Source: Streptomyces fumigatiscleroticus (GTDB lineage Bacteria; Actinomycetota; Actinomycetes; Streptomycetales; Streptomycetaceae). Taken from it: a DNA stretch of 64,000 nucleotides. The stretch covers positions 124,001-188,000 of the forward strand of contig NZ_BMQF01000008.1 in the NCBI RefSeq assembly GCF_014647975.1, read 5' to 3'. The translations under genes and the position numbers were made by a program. Of this stretch, positions 26,480 through 35,118 are shown one piece after another; position 1 is the first letter of the stretch; the number at the start of each line of letters is the position of its first letter. The notes under the pieces were generated by a model. That model saw only the letters and a program-made list of their open reading frames with translations, was not told where the DNA came from and did no database searches.

Positions 26480-26745
26480 CGCCCCATGCCCGTTCCGCCC
26501 CTTCGGTGGGCCACCGGACCGCGGGCGCGGAACCGGCCGCGGACCCGGTCCACCAGCGCCCTGTCGGGGACCGGCGTGTCCCGCAGGGGGAAGGGGATGC
26601 CCAGGGCGTCGTACTCGGCGGCGCCGAGCTTGTGGAACGGCGGGACATCGACCCGCTCGACGCTGCCGAGGCCCGAGAGGAAGCCCGCGGCCTGACCGAC
26701 CCCGCCGAGCTCGGGACGATTCCTCGGCAACCCGTGGAAACGCAG
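26480..26745 (-). pseudogene. C-terminal remnant of a pyruvate formate-lyase activating enzyme
   Basis: Minus-strand frame reading LSGLGSVERVDVPPFHKLGA and EYDALGIPFPLRDTPVPDRA matches the C-terminal end of PflA-type radical-SAM activases (typical VERVDVLPFHxLGxxKYExLG). The radical-SAM core with its CxxxCxxC motif is absent, and no pflB gene is nearby. The 5' end is lost without a start codon or Shine-Dalgarno. Confidence 0.7.
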
Positions 26746-26799
26746 GCAGACGGCTGAGCCGTCACCGCGGCCTGTGTCCGCCCGGAGACGGGCCCGAGG

Positions 26800-27351
26800 T
26801 CATACTCCGACCGCGCCGTCGATGCGTTCACGGATCAGGTCGGCGTGTCCGTTGTGACGGGCGTACTCCTCGATCATATGGATGAGCACCCAGCGCAGGG
26901 AGACCGTGCCCCGCCAGGGGTCGTGACCCTCGATGTCGAGATGCGGAGCCTGGGCGACGAACGCCTCCGCGAAGGCGACTTCCGCGTGCCAGGCCGTCCA
27001 GGACGCCGCGACGACCTCGGGGTCGGGGCCGGCCCCGTCGAAGTCGCCCTCGGGGGCGTCCGCGGAGGAGAAGCGCAGCTCGACGTCGTGTCCGGCGAGC
27101 ACCGCCCGGAACCAGCGGCGTTCCACGTCGGCCAGGTGCCGGACAAGGCCGAGCAGGGAGAGCGAGGACGGGGACACCGACCGCAGGGCCAGCTGTGGCC
27201 CCAGTCCGGAACACTTGAGCTTCAAAGTGGCGCGCTGGGCGTCCAGCACGGCCACCAGCATGCTCCGCTCGTCACCGGTCGCGGGGCCGCTGAACCGGTC
27301 CTCGCTGCCGGTGCCGGTGAACAGTTCGATCCGGCGGTCGGGAATCTTCAT
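26800..27351 (-). CDS. DinB-like protein (DUF664 type)
   Basis: 183-residue four-helix DinB/YfiT-like protein. Metal-binding histidines fit the family pattern: LGLVRHLADVERRWFRAVLA in helix 2 and the C-terminal WVLIHMIEEYARHNGHADLI. Members include thiol S-transferases such as mycothiol- or bacillithiol-dependent enzymes, which is plausible in an actinomycete but not demonstrated. ATG 27351 is chosen because ggagg lies eight bases upstream; longer in-frame starts add unrelated sequence. Monocistronic. Confidence 0.88.
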   Translation of the reverse strand: MKIPDRRIELFTGTGSEDRFSGPATGDERSMLVAVLDAQRATLKLKCSGLGPQLALRSVSPSSLSLLGLVRHLADVERRWFRAVLAGHDVELRFSSADAPEGDFDGAGPDPEVVAASWTAWHAEVAFAEAFVAQAPHLDIEGHDPWRGTVSLRWVLIHMIEEYARHNGHADLIRERIDGAVGV

Positions 27352-27539
27352 GGTCACATCCTCCGCGAACTCCTCGTCCCTGTCCCCGGTTCGACGTGCG
27401 TCGCGTCGTTCCGTCGCCGGCGCCATGGGGAGTCGCGGACGCGGCCGTTGGCCTGGAGAACAACCACACCCGCTCGTTCCACGGGCGCGGCACGAGGGGG
27501 TGACGGCGGACGGGTCGGGCAGTGCAGAGCCTCAGCCCG

Positions 27540-27694
27540 GCGTGCAGAGGACGTCGTGCGGGAGCGGTCCGGCGAACAGTGCCGTCGACCGCGGGTGCCC
27601 GGGCGCCTGCGCGTCCGGTGTACGGCTGCGCCGCTTCCTGGTTCTGCGCCGAGTCACCCGGCGCCTGATCCGTCCCGCTGTCGTACGCCGGCAC
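27540..27694 (-). pseudogene. Possible remnant of an unidentified gene
   Basis: Within the otherwise gene-free 27352-27749, a minus-strand frame reads VPAYDSGTDQAPGDSAQNQE, and a second frame continues as HPRSTALFAGPLPHDVLCTPG to a stop near 27539. Both have strong third-position GC. Joined they look like the end of a frameshifted gene of unknown family. Confidence 0.3.
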
Positions 27695-27749
27695 ATCGGG
27701 CAGCCACGGCTACCTGGCTGGCTGACTGGACCGCATGGTCGGGCGATGG

Positions 27750-28133
27750 TCAGGCGGTCAGTTCCGACTGGGCCGGGGCGGCGGTGACGAGGGGGCGCCG
27801 GATGTGCCACTCGGTGGCGAACAGCCGCCTGCGTGCGTCCGCCGGAAGACCGGCGACCACCCCCGCATCCAGCGGCGCATCGCAGAACCGTGCACGGCCC
27901 GGGGCCGACTGCGGAACACGCGCGTCGGCGTAACCGAGCATCCGCGGCTCGCCGGCTCCGAGGACACGCAGCGCCTCGGCCAGCTCCGCAGCCCGCGGGG
28001 TGTCCGCGGCCCAGGTAGCCGTGACGACCGCGGTACGCGCGCCCGCCGCCGCGTGACGGGCCAGCACTCCGCCCGCCGACAACGACTCGTCGTCCGGGTG
28101 AGCGAAAACCGCGAGCAGGCTCGGCACGGGCAT
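27750..28133 (-). pseudogene. PIG-L/LmbE-type deacetylase with internal deletion
   Basis: Starts well (ATG 28133, gggagg eight bases upstream) and reads LLAVFAHPDDESLSAGGVLA, the AHPDDE zinc site of GlcNAc-type de-N-acetylases, and continues normally to about residue 85. It then jumps to a C-terminal-like DARRRLFATEWHIRRPL and stops at 127 residues, about half the usual ~250. The HPDH second metal motif is missing. It is an in-frame deletion that should abolish activity, though the short protein may still be made. Confidence 0.75.
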
Positions 28134-28329
28134 GGACAGGCCACCTCCCGGGGAAGGGAGCCTGATCGTACGCCACCCAGGGCGGCCCGCCGGCGGTGCG
28201 CCGGTCCTCGTCGGTGCCCTCGCCGAGGCCCGGAAGGTCTCGGGCCCCGGCCGGCACCGTGCTCGCCGGTCCGGGTACGCCCCTCCCTGCCACTGACCGC
28301 CGTCAGTCCGAGGACACCGGCTCCACCCG

Positions 28330-28490
28330 GGGCTCGGCCTGAGGAGTTCCCGGCCGAACAGCACTGGACGATCCGTGAACTGGCCGGCCACATCCGGTCG
28401 ACGTCCTTTCTGCCGCCTTCCGTACTCGCGGACCGCGCCGACGAGTTCGACGCCGATCTCACCGCCGAACTCGGCCCCACACGGTCGGCG
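28330..28490 (+). pseudogene. Remnant of a SAM-dependent methyltransferase
   Basis: A plus-strand frame reads EEFPAEQHWTIRELAGHIRS followed by TSFLPPSVLADRADEFDADL, matching the C-terminal quarter of class I methyltransferases of the ...TxxELxGYLRSTSFL type. No start, no SAM-binding motif. The rest of 28134-28747 holds no gene I can support. Confidence 0.55.
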
Positions 28491-28735
28491 GCCACCTCAC
28501 CGAGACGAGCGGTTCCGCCTGCGAGCCGGCCCGCGAGCCGGTTTCTCAGGGACGGTCGACCCCGATCCGGAGGGCGGATCCGCCGGCGAGGATCTGGTCA
28601 CTGGTCGAACTGGTCGGCGCGGCGGCTCACCGAGCATGTGGCTGGAACGAAGCACACGCCGGAGAGTGCGTCCACCACATGTCCCAGCCGGTGAGACGTC
28701 CACGGAGTGCTGGTGCGTGCTGGCCCGTGTGTGGT

Positions 28736-28741
28736 TATCTT
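28736..28741 (+). promoter_or_regulatory. -10 element of the leader-peptide/metYX transcript
   Basis: TATCTT ends six bases before ATG 28748, matching the leaderless TANNNT-N6-ATG layout. Confidence 0.6.
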
Positions 28742-28747
28742 GGCTCC

Positions 28748-28816
28748 ATGACCGTGCTCGTGACCCGCCGCCACGTCGACTACGTGCGCGTCACCACCAC
28801 GGGCTGTTCCGCCTGA
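28748..28816 (+). CDS. Leader peptide upstream of metYX
   Basis: 22-codon leaderless ORF, MTVLVTRRHVDYVRVTTTGC plus Ser-Ala. It has the R-R-H-V-D-x-x-R-V core and a late cysteine seen in the putative leader peptides that precede sulfur-assimilation genes in Streptomyces. In other actinobacteria, short Cys-containing leaderless ORFs act as cysteine-responsive attenuators. Here the 175-nt spacer to metY, which includes the palindrome cgcggcgcgccgcg at 28920-28933, could form the switch. Attenuation is inferred. Confidence 0.75.
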   Translation: MTVLVTRRHVDYVRVTTTGCSA

Positions 28817-28991
28817 GCTGACGCCGCGCTCCGGCTTTCGACCAGCTTCTTCCTCACCGCATCGCGCGCATCGCGCCGACGGCTGACCGCTGACCGCCGC
28901 CCTCGCACCGGGCGCGGTTCGCGGCGCGCCGCGGTTCTCCCACGCCTTTCCTCCGCCTCCCCTCCCCACCGTCCGCACAGGGAGCAGCACC

Positions 28992-30377
28992 ATGAGCCAG
29001 CCCATCGACTCCGTCACCGCCGGCCACACCCCCGACGACGAGCCCGCCGGACCCGACACCTCGGCCTGGTCCTTCGAGACCAAGCAGATCCACGCCGGTG
29101 CCGCACCCGACCCGACGACCGGCGCCCGGGCGACCCCGATCTACCAGACGACGTCGTTCGTGTTCCGGGACACGCAGCACGCCGCCGGCCTGTTCTCGCT
29201 GGCCGAACCCGGCAACATCTACACACGTATCCACAACCCCACCCAGGACGTCTTCGAGCAGCGCGTCGCCGCCCTGGAGGGCGGGGTCGCGGCCGTGGCG
29301 CTCTCCTCCGGGCAGGCGGCGGAGACCCTGGCGATCCTCACGCTGGCGAGCGCCGGCGACCACATCGTCTCCAGCGCGTCGCTGTACGGCGGTACGTACA
29401 ACCTGCTCCGGCACACGCTGCCGAAGTTCGGCATCGAGGTGTCCTTCGTGGACGACCCGGACGACGTCGAAGCCTGGCGGGCGGCGGTCCGGCCCACCAC
29501 CAAGGCGCTGTTCGCGGAGACGCTGGGCAATCCGCGCGGCAACGTGCTCGACGTGCGGGCGGTCGCGGACGTCGCCCACGAGGCGGGTGTGCCGTTGATC
29601 GTGGACAACACGGTCCCGACTCCCTATCTCCTGCGGCCGCTGGAGCACGGGGCGGACGTCGTCGTGCACTCGGCGACCAAGTTCCTGGGCGGGCACGGCA
29701 CGGCCATCGCGGGTGTGGTCGTGGACGGCGGTACGTTCGACTTCGGGGCGCACGCCGAGCGCTTCCCCGACTTCGTCGAGCCCGACCCCAGCTACCACGG
29801 GCTGCGGTACTGGCCCGTGCTGGGCCCGGGCGCCTTCGCCGTCAAGTTGCGGGTGCAGTTGCTGCGCGACCTCGGCCCCGCCCTCTCACCGCACTCCGCG
29901 TTCCTGCTGCTCCAGGGGGTGGAGACGCTCAGCCTGCGCATCGAACGGCACTCCGCGAACGCGCTGGCGCTCGCCGAGTGGCTGGAGCAGCGGGACGAGG
30001 TCGCCGTCGTGCACTATCCGGGGCTGCGGTCCAGTCGCTGGTACGAGGCGGGGCAGCGGTATCTGCCGCGCGGTGCCGGTGCGATCGTCTCCTTCGAGCT
30101 GCGGGACGGCATCGAGGCGGGCAAGCGGTTCGTGGACGCCGTCGAGCTGTTCAGCCATCTCGCCAACATCGGCGACGTACGCAGCCTCATCATCCACCCG
30201 GCGTCCACCACCCACAGCCAGCTCGACGAGGAGCAGCTGACGGCCACCGGCGCCTCTCCCGGCCTGGTACGCCTGTCGGTCGGCATCGAGAACCTCGCCG
30301 ATCTCAAGGCGGATCTGGAGGCCGGGTTCCGGGCGGCGAAGGGCGCGGCGAAGGGCGCGGGGAAGGGCGCGTCCTGA
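28992..30377 (+). CDS. metY: O-acetylhomoserine sulfhydrylase (MetY-type)
   Basis: 461-residue PLP enzyme of the Cys/Met metabolism family that makes homocysteine from O-acetylhomoserine and sulfide (some act on O-acetylserine). Start region is family-typical (ETKQIHAGAAPDPTTGARAT), the PLP phosphate-contact block is SSGQAAETLAI, and the Schiff-base lysine is Lys230 in HSATKFLGGHGT. The terminal VRLSVGIENLADL is conserved. A Lys/Gly/Ala tail (AAKGAAKGAGKGAS) is an extra. ggag precedes ATG. It is followed immediately by metX, whose start overlaps its stop, so substrate formation and use are translationally coupled. Confidence 0.94.
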   Translation: MSQPIDSVTAGHTPDDEPAGPDTSAWSFETKQIHAGAAPDPTTGARATPIYQTTSFVFRDTQHAAGLFSLAEPGNIYTRIHNPTQDVFEQRVAALEGGVAAVALSSGQAAETLAILTLASAGDHIVSSASLYGGTYNLLRHTLPKFGIEVSFVDDPDDVEAWRAAVRPTTKALFAETLGNPRGNVLDVRAVADVAHEAGVPLIVDNTVPTPYLLRPLEHGADVVVHSATKFLGGHGTAIAGVVVDGGTFDFGAHAERFPDFVEPDPSYHGLRYWPVLGPGAFAVKLRVQLLRDLGPALSPHSAFLLLQGVETLSLRIERHSANALALAEWLEQRDEVAVVHYPGLRSSRWYEAGQRYLPRGAGAIVSFELRDGIEAGKRFVDAVELFSHLANIGDVRSLIIHPASTTHSQLDEEQLTATGASPGLVRLSVGIENLADLKADLEAGFRAAKGAAKGAGKGAS

Positions 30378-31567
30378 ACACCGTACTGACACCCTCGCAG
30401 GCTCCTCTCCCGCCGGCCACCGGTGCCTGGCGGGAGGGGGACCCGCCCGGGCGTCGCCAGTGGTACGAGCGGAACAGGCCCCTCCCTCTGGAGGCGGGCG
30501 GTGAACTGCCGGGCGTACGGCTCGCGTTCGAGACCTGGGGGCGGCTGGCGCCGGACCGCTCCAACGCCGTGCTGGTCCTGCACGCGCTGACCGGGGACAG
30601 CCATGTCACCGGCCCCGCCGAACCCGGTCACCCCACCCCCGGCTGGTGGGACGGGCTCGTCGGTCCCGGGCTGGCGCTCGACACGGACCGCTGGTTCGTC
30701 GTCGCCCCGAACGCGCTCGGCGGCTGCCAGGGCAGCACCGGCCCGTCCTCCCTGCGCCCGGACGGCCGTCGGCGCTGGGGCGGTGACTTCCCGTTCCTGA
30801 CCCAGCGCGACCAGGTCGCGGCGGAGGCCGGCCTGGCGGACGCGCTGGGCATCGAGCGCTGGGCTCTGGTGATCGGCGGCTCGATGGGCGGGATGCGGGC
30901 ACTGGAATGGGCCGTAGGGCACCCGGAGCGCACCGGCGCGCTTCTGCTGCTCGCCACGGCCGCCGCGGCGAGCGCCGAGCAGATCGCCTGGGCCGGCATC
31001 CAGCTGCACGCCATCCGCGCCGATCCGCACTGGCGCGGCGGCCACTACCACGACACCGGCCGGGGACCGCACGCGGGACTCGGCCTGGCCCGTCGGCTCG
31101 CCCATGTCACCTACCGCAGCGAACCGGAACTCCAGCTTCGCTTCGGCCGTGCGCACCAGGACACGGAGGACCCGTGGCACGGCGGCCGGTACCAGGTCGA
31201 GTCCTACCTCGACCACCATGCCGCCAAGCTGGTGCGCCGCTTCGACGCGGGCAGCTACGTCGTGCTGTCCGAGGCCATGAACAGCCATGACATCGGCCGC
31301 GCCCGCGGCGGGGTACGTGCCGCCCTGCGCCGGGTGACCGCCACGACGCTGGTGGCCGGTGTCGGCTCCGACCGCCTCTACCCACCGTCCCAGCAGGCGG
31401 AACTGGCGGCGGGCATCACCACGGCCGACCGCCTCCGGCTGATCGATTCCCCGCACGGCCACGACGGCTTTCTCGTCGAGGTGGAGCAGGTCGCCGCGCT
31501 CGTGTGCGAACTTCTTCCCCAGACCCCGAGCAGGCACAGGAGAGACGACAGACATGACCGTCCATGA
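30374..31567 (+). CDS. metX: Homoserine O-acetyltransferase with probable CTG start
   Basis: 397-residue alpha/beta-hydrolase-fold acyltransferase that makes O-acetyl-L-homoserine for MetY. The nucleophile is Ser170 in VIGGSMGGMRALEW; Asp333 (GVGSDRLYPP) and His363 (SPHGHDGFLVE) complete the triad. No ATG, GTG or TTG occurs in frame between the metY stop and the conserved N-terminus (WREGDPPGRRQWYERN). The best candidate is CTG 30374, six bases after gggaagg and overlapping the metY TGA as ctga. Its C-terminus overlaps the next gene by 14 bases. Confidence 0.9.
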   Translation: MNTVLTPSQAPLPPATGAWREGDPPGRRQWYERNRPLPLEAGGELPGVRLAFETWGRLAPDRSNAVLVLHALTGDSHVTGPAEPGHPTPGWWDGLVGPGLALDTDRWFVVAPNALGGCQGSTGPSSLRPDGRRRWGGDFPFLTQRDQVAAEAGLADALGIERWALVIGGSMGGMRALEWAVGHPERTGALLLLATAAAASAEQIAWAGIQLHAIRADPHWRGGHYHDTGRGPHAGLGLARRLAHVTYRSEPELQLRFGRAHQDTEDPWHGGRYQVESYLDHHAAKLVRRFDAGSYVVLSEAMNSHDIGRARGGVRAALRRVTATTLVAGVGSDRLYPPSQQAELAAGITTADRLRLIDSPHGHDGFLVEVEQVAALVCELLPQTPSRHRRDDRHDRP

Positions 31568-32393
31568 TTCCGCCGACGACATCGACGCCCTCACCGCCTT
31601 CACCGCGCAGTGGGAGGCGTGGCACCGCGAGAGGGACTCCGCGCTCGCCCACGAACACGGATTCCTCGCCGTCACCGGCCTGCACTGGCTGAGCACCGAT
31701 CCCGAGCGCTTCCCCGACGCGCCCGGCACCTGGTCCACCGGCACCGACGGCGTCACCGTCGTACTCGGCGAGGGCGAGGAACTCGTCGTCGACGGCACCA
31801 CACTGCGCGGGCGGCACCCCTTCGGCGTCATCCCGGAACGCGGCAGCGTCGACGCCGTCTGGCAGGATGCGGTGATCGAGGTCGCCAGGCGCGACGGCCA
31901 GGACCTGATCCGGCCGCGCCACCCACGGCACCCGCTGCGCACCGCGTTCACCGGGACGCCCGCCTACGCACCCGACCCGCGCTGGGTGGTCACCGGCAGG
32001 TACACGCCCTTCGCCGAGCCGCGGCCGACCACGGTGGGCGCCGCCGTCGAGGGCCTGCGGCACGTCTACGACGCGCCCGGCCGGATCCGGTTCCGGATCG
32101 ACGGCCGGACGCTGGGCCTGACGGCGTTCAACGGGAGCACACCGGGCAGCCTGATGGTGCTGTTCACCGACGCGACCTCCGGCGTGACCACGTACCCGGC
32201 CAACCGCAGTCTGCACATCGACGCGCCCCGTCCCGACGGCACCGTGGTACTGGACTTCAACCGCGCCGCCAACCTGCCGTGCGCCTACACCGACTTCGCG
32301 ACCTGCCCGCTGCCGCCCGCCGAGAACCGGCTCCCGGTCGCGATCGAGGCCGGCGAGCGGATCCCGCACGAGCGGGCGCGGAGCACACGGTGA
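31554..32393 (+). CDS. DUF1684-family protein
   Basis: 279-residue protein with the DUF1684 pattern: WEAWHRERDSALAHEHGFLA followed by VTGLHWL, then GRYTPFAEPRPTTVGAAVEG, and the near-terminal FNRAANLPCAYTDFATCPLP PAENRLPVAIEAGE block. No signal peptide or membrane segment. Biochemical function is unknown. It overlaps metX by 14 bases with aggaga before its ATG, so it belongs to the metYX operon, which suggests but does not prove a link to sulfur or thioester metabolism. It converges with the LLM oxidoreductase genes. Confidence 0.88.
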   Translation: MTVHDSADDIDALTAFTAQWEAWHRERDSALAHEHGFLAVTGLHWLSTDPERFPDAPGTWSTGTDGVTVVLGEGEELVVDGTTLRGRHPFGVIPERGSVDAVWQDAVIEVARRDGQDLIRPRHPRHPLRTAFTGTPAYAPDPRWVVTGRYTPFAEPRPTTVGAAVEGLRHVYDAPGRIRFRIDGRTLGLTAFNGSTPGSLMVLFTDATSGVTTYPANRSLHIDAPRPDGTVVLDFNRAANLPCAYTDFATCPLPPAENRLPVAIEAGERIPHERARSTR

Positions 32394-32397
32394 GGCA

Positions 32398-33546
32398 TCA
32401 GCCCGGCCGGGAGAGGTGACCCCTTCGCCGCCATTCTCCGGCGAGCAGTTCGTACGACCGGACCCGGTCCGCGTGGTCGTGGGTGATCGTCGTGATGAGC
32501 AGCTCGTCCGCGCCCGTGGCTTCCCGGAGCTGCTCCAGCCGGTCCGCGACCCGGCCCGGCGAGCCCACGAACTGCGTGTCGATACGGTCCTGGACCAGTT
32601 CCCTGTCCTCCTCGGTCCACTCGAAGCCACGGGCCTCCTCGGGGGTCGGGAACGCGATGGCGCCCTCGGCGGTGCGGATGCTGCGCACCCACGGGCCGTA
32701 GCCGGTGGCCAGTTCCCGGGCCGTCGCGTCGTCCTCGGCGACCACCACGTCCGCGGAGACGCTGACGTACGGCTCGTCCAGGAACTCGGAGGGCTGGAAG
32801 CGGGACCGGTAGCCGTCCACCGCTTCCAGGACCGTGGCCGGGCTGACGTGGTAGTTGGCGGCGAAGCGCAGCCCCCGGGCGCCCGCCGCCTCGGCGCTCT
32901 GCCCGCCGCTGCTGCCCAGGATCCACACCTCGACCTCGGCGCCTTCGCCGGGGACGACGTGCGCCTCCACACCCTCCGGGGAGCGGTAGGTGCCCGCCAG
33001 CAGGGCGAGGATGTCGTCGATCTGTTCGGCGTACTCCTGCGGCTCGGCACCGGGCAGCAGGAGCAGCTTGCGCTGGAGGGCGATCCTCGGCGAGCCGATG
33101 AGTCGTTCGAAGGAGAAGCGGGGCGGGATCGGCAGGCCGTTCGGGGCACGGCCGTCGACGACCGGGGTGGCCGTCGGCGACGGGGCGGCCTTCTCGCTCG
33201 GGGGCCGGCCGCCCGAGCGGCCCAGGCCCAGGTCGAAGCGGCCCGGGTGCAGGGCGTCGAGCAGGCCGAACTCCTCGACCGTGCTCAGCGCGGTGCGGTG
33301 GCCGAGTTGTACGGCGCCGGAGCCGAGCCGGATGGTCGAGGTGGCGGACGCGGTCAGCGCGAGGACGAGTGCCGGGGACGTGCCCGCCACGCCCGGGTTG
33401 AGGTGGTGCTCGGCGAACCAGTAGCGGGCGTATCCGAGACGCTCGGTCTGCCGGGCGAGGTCGACGGAGTTGCGCAGGGCGTCCGCGGCCGTCGAGCCGG
33501 AGGAGATCGGGACCAGGTCCAGGACGCCGAGGGGGATGTCAGGCAC
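32398..33546 (-). CDS. LLM-class flavin-dependent oxidoreductase
   Basis: 382-residue bacterial luciferase-like monooxygenase with FMN supplied by a separate reductase. The (beta/alpha)8 barrel shows LARQTERLGYARYWFAEHHL, the STIRLGSGAVQLGHRTALSTVEEF region given here in parts, and DALHPGRFDLGLGRS. GTG start at 33546. It overlaps the upstream LLM gene by eight bases, so the two are one operon. Close relatives are annotated as alkanal or alkane-sulfonate-type monooxygenases; with metYX next door a role in organosulfur scavenging is plausible. Confidence 0.88.
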   Translation of the reverse strand: MPDIPLGVLDLVPISSGSTAADALRNSVDLARQTERLGYARYWFAEHHLNPGVAGTSPALVLALTASATSTIRLGSGAVQLGHRTALSTVEEFGLLDALHPGRFDLGLGRSGGRPPSEKAAPSPTATPVVDGRAPNGLPIPPRFSFERLIGSPRIALQRKLLLLPGAEPQEYAEQIDDILALLAGTYRSPEGVEAHVVPGEGAEVEVWILGSSGGQSAEAAGARGLRFAANYHVSPATVLEAVDGYRSRFQPSEFLDEPYVSVSADVVVAEDDATARELATGYGPWVRSIRTAEGAIAFPTPEEARGFEWTEEDRELVQDRIDTQFVGSPGRVADRLEQLREATGADELLITTITHDHADRVRSYELLAGEWRRRGHLSRPG

Positions 33547-34636
33547 GGGCGGTCTCCTCGGTGATCGTGAGCGGCGGCGCCGGGAGCACGGGTCCCCACG
33601 CGAAGGGCGGGTCGGGGATCTCGTGCCGCAGCACGGAGGCGACCTCGGACTGGAACAGTTCCAGGGAGTCGCGGTGCTGGGTGTCCGTGAGTCCGGACGC
33701 GTCCGCGTGCACGTGGACCACGGTGTGCCCGAACTGCTCGTGGTAGCGGTGCACCTTCTCGATGACCTGCTGCGGGCTGCCGATCAGGGCGGAGCTGCGC
33801 TCGACGAAGTCCTCCAGGGTCTCGAAGACCACCGGCAGGCCGGACTGCCTCTGCCACGCCAGCGTCGCCTCGAAGACCGGCCGGTACACCTTGAGCGCCT
33901 CCTGGGAGGTGCGGGTCACCAGGAGCCCGGCCGTACCGGCGCCGATCGCGATGCCGGCGGGGTCGTGCCCGTAGTGTTCCCAGCGCTCGCGGTAGTGGCG
34001 GATCAGCTCGGCGTACGGCTCGATCGGGTTGGTGACGTTCGCCGAGAACAGCGGGTCGCCGTAGCGTGCGGCCAGGTCCACCGACTCCTTGCTGGTGGCG
34101 CTGCCGTGCCAGACCCGGATGGGCCGCTGGTACGGCCTCGGCCACACCTCGGCGTCCGTCAGCGCGGGCCGGAAGCGGGTGTTCGCGGTGACCTTGTCCT
34201 GCCGCCAGAGCTGCCGGAACACCTCGTAGCTCTCGGCGTTGCGGTCCCACTGGTCCTCGGGTGTGACCTGGAACAGTTCCCGCTGGGCGGCTCCGTTGCC
34301 CTTGCCGATGATCAGGTCCAGGCGGCCCCCGGACAGGTGGTCGAGCGTGGCGTAGTCCTCGTAGGCGCGCACCGGGTCCAGCAGGCTCAGGGTCGTCACC
34401 GCGGTGAAGAGACGGATGCGTCGGGTCAGTGCGGCGACATGGCTGAGGACGACGGTCGGCGAGGAGGAGATGAACGGCCGCTCGTGCCGCTCCCCCACGC
34501 CGAAGCCGTCGAAGCCCAGTTCCTCGGCGAGCAGCGCGTTGTCGAGGACCTCGCGGAAACGGTCGTGGGTCGGCTTCTGTATGCCGGTGACCGGGTCCGG
34601 GCGGTGCACGATCAGGGTGATGGCGAGGAACTTCAC
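33539..34636 (-). CDS. LLM-class flavin-dependent oxidoreductase (second copy)
   Basis: 365-residue luciferase-like monooxygenase. Motifs: LLAEELGFDGFGVGERHERP, the barrel strand RIRLFTAVTTLSLLDPVRAY with EDYATLDHLSGGRLDLIIGK, and substrate loop IRVWHGSATSKESVDLAARY. GTG start at 34636 overlaps the stop codon of a decayed upstream LLM fragment (GTGA), a relic of a former three-gene operon. Its product presumably works with the downstream LLM protein; the substrate is unknown. Confidence 0.88.
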   Translation of the reverse strand: MKFLAITLIVHRPDPVTGIQKPTHDRFREVLDNALLAEELGFDGFGVGERHERPFISSSPTVVLSHVAALTRRIRLFTAVTTLSLLDPVRAYEDYATLDHLSGGRLDLIIGKGNGAAQRELFQVTPEDQWDRNAESYEVFRQLWRQDKVTANTRFRPALTDAEVWPRPYQRPIRVWHGSATSKESVDLAARYGDPLFSANVTNPIEPYAELIRHYRERWEHYGHDPAGIAIGAGTAGLLVTRTSQEALKVYRPVFEATLAWQRQSGLPVVFETLEDFVERSSALIGSPQQVIEKVHRYHEQFGHTVVHVHADASGLTDTQHRDSLELFQSEVASVLRHEIPDPPFAWGPVLPAPPLTITEETARA

Positions 34637-34763
34637 GGCGTCACCCGCTCGCCGCGCACGCCGCCCGGGGTGATGTGCGGCACGAGGGCAAAGCCGTCGG
34701 ACGCGTCGGCCCGCACGACGTTGTCGATGGTCCGCGCCACGGTGAGGCTGTCCAGGGACACGG
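34633..34763 (-). pseudogene. C-terminal remnant of a third LLM monooxygenase
   Basis: Minus-strand frame reading SLTVARTIDNVVRADASDGF then ALVPHITPGGV ends at a TGA that overlaps the next start. This matches the ...VxADAxDGFxLxPHxTPGG end of nitrilotriacetate/DszA-type monooxygenases, but the final ~20 residues are altered and everything upstream is gone. Confidence 0.65.
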
Positions 34764-35118
34764 CCGGGCGCGGTGGGGAAGCGGGAGCTGAGGACACTGG
34801 GGGGTGCCTTCCTGGAGGTCCGTGAACGAGATCGCCGACCGTCGTGCGGGAGGGCAGGACGATGGGCGAGCGCAGCGAGTCGGGGGCTGCCGCCCTCGGC
34901 GTGTTCGGCCAGGTGTGGTCAGGCCGCGCCGGCTCCGTGGTCGTCCACCGCGTAGTGCCGGGCAGCCCGGTCGTGCGACTTCACAAGCGTCGACACGCGG
35001 AGGCGGCGACGCGGGCCGGAGCCACGTACAACCTGCGGTACAGCACTGAGGACGTCACCCCACTATGTGTAGCAGGCAGTTGAGGGTTGCATCGTTGCAG
35101 CTGCATGAAATCTCGTCT
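34764..35118. other. Gene-poor region with a TGCA-rich motif
   Basis: No confident gene. A plus-strand ORF from ATG 34862 (73 codons, preceded by gggagggcagg) is possible but its last 15 codons lose coding bias. At 35088-35109 ttgcatcgttgcagctgcat contains repeated TGCA elements and could be an operator. Confidence 0.3.

Noticed and set aside
34910..34990. Short minus-strand ORF VKSHDRAARHYAVDDHGAGA upstream of the LLM operon, possibly a leader peptide
   Set aside because: No cysteine, no clear -10 element and a decayed first gene downstream; evidence is too thin to list.
34862..35083. 73-codon plus-strand ORF, with a segment VRLHKRRHAEAA reminiscent of Streptomyces leader peptides
   Set aside because: No downstream plus-strand gene for it to control, no late cysteine, and coding bias fails at the end.
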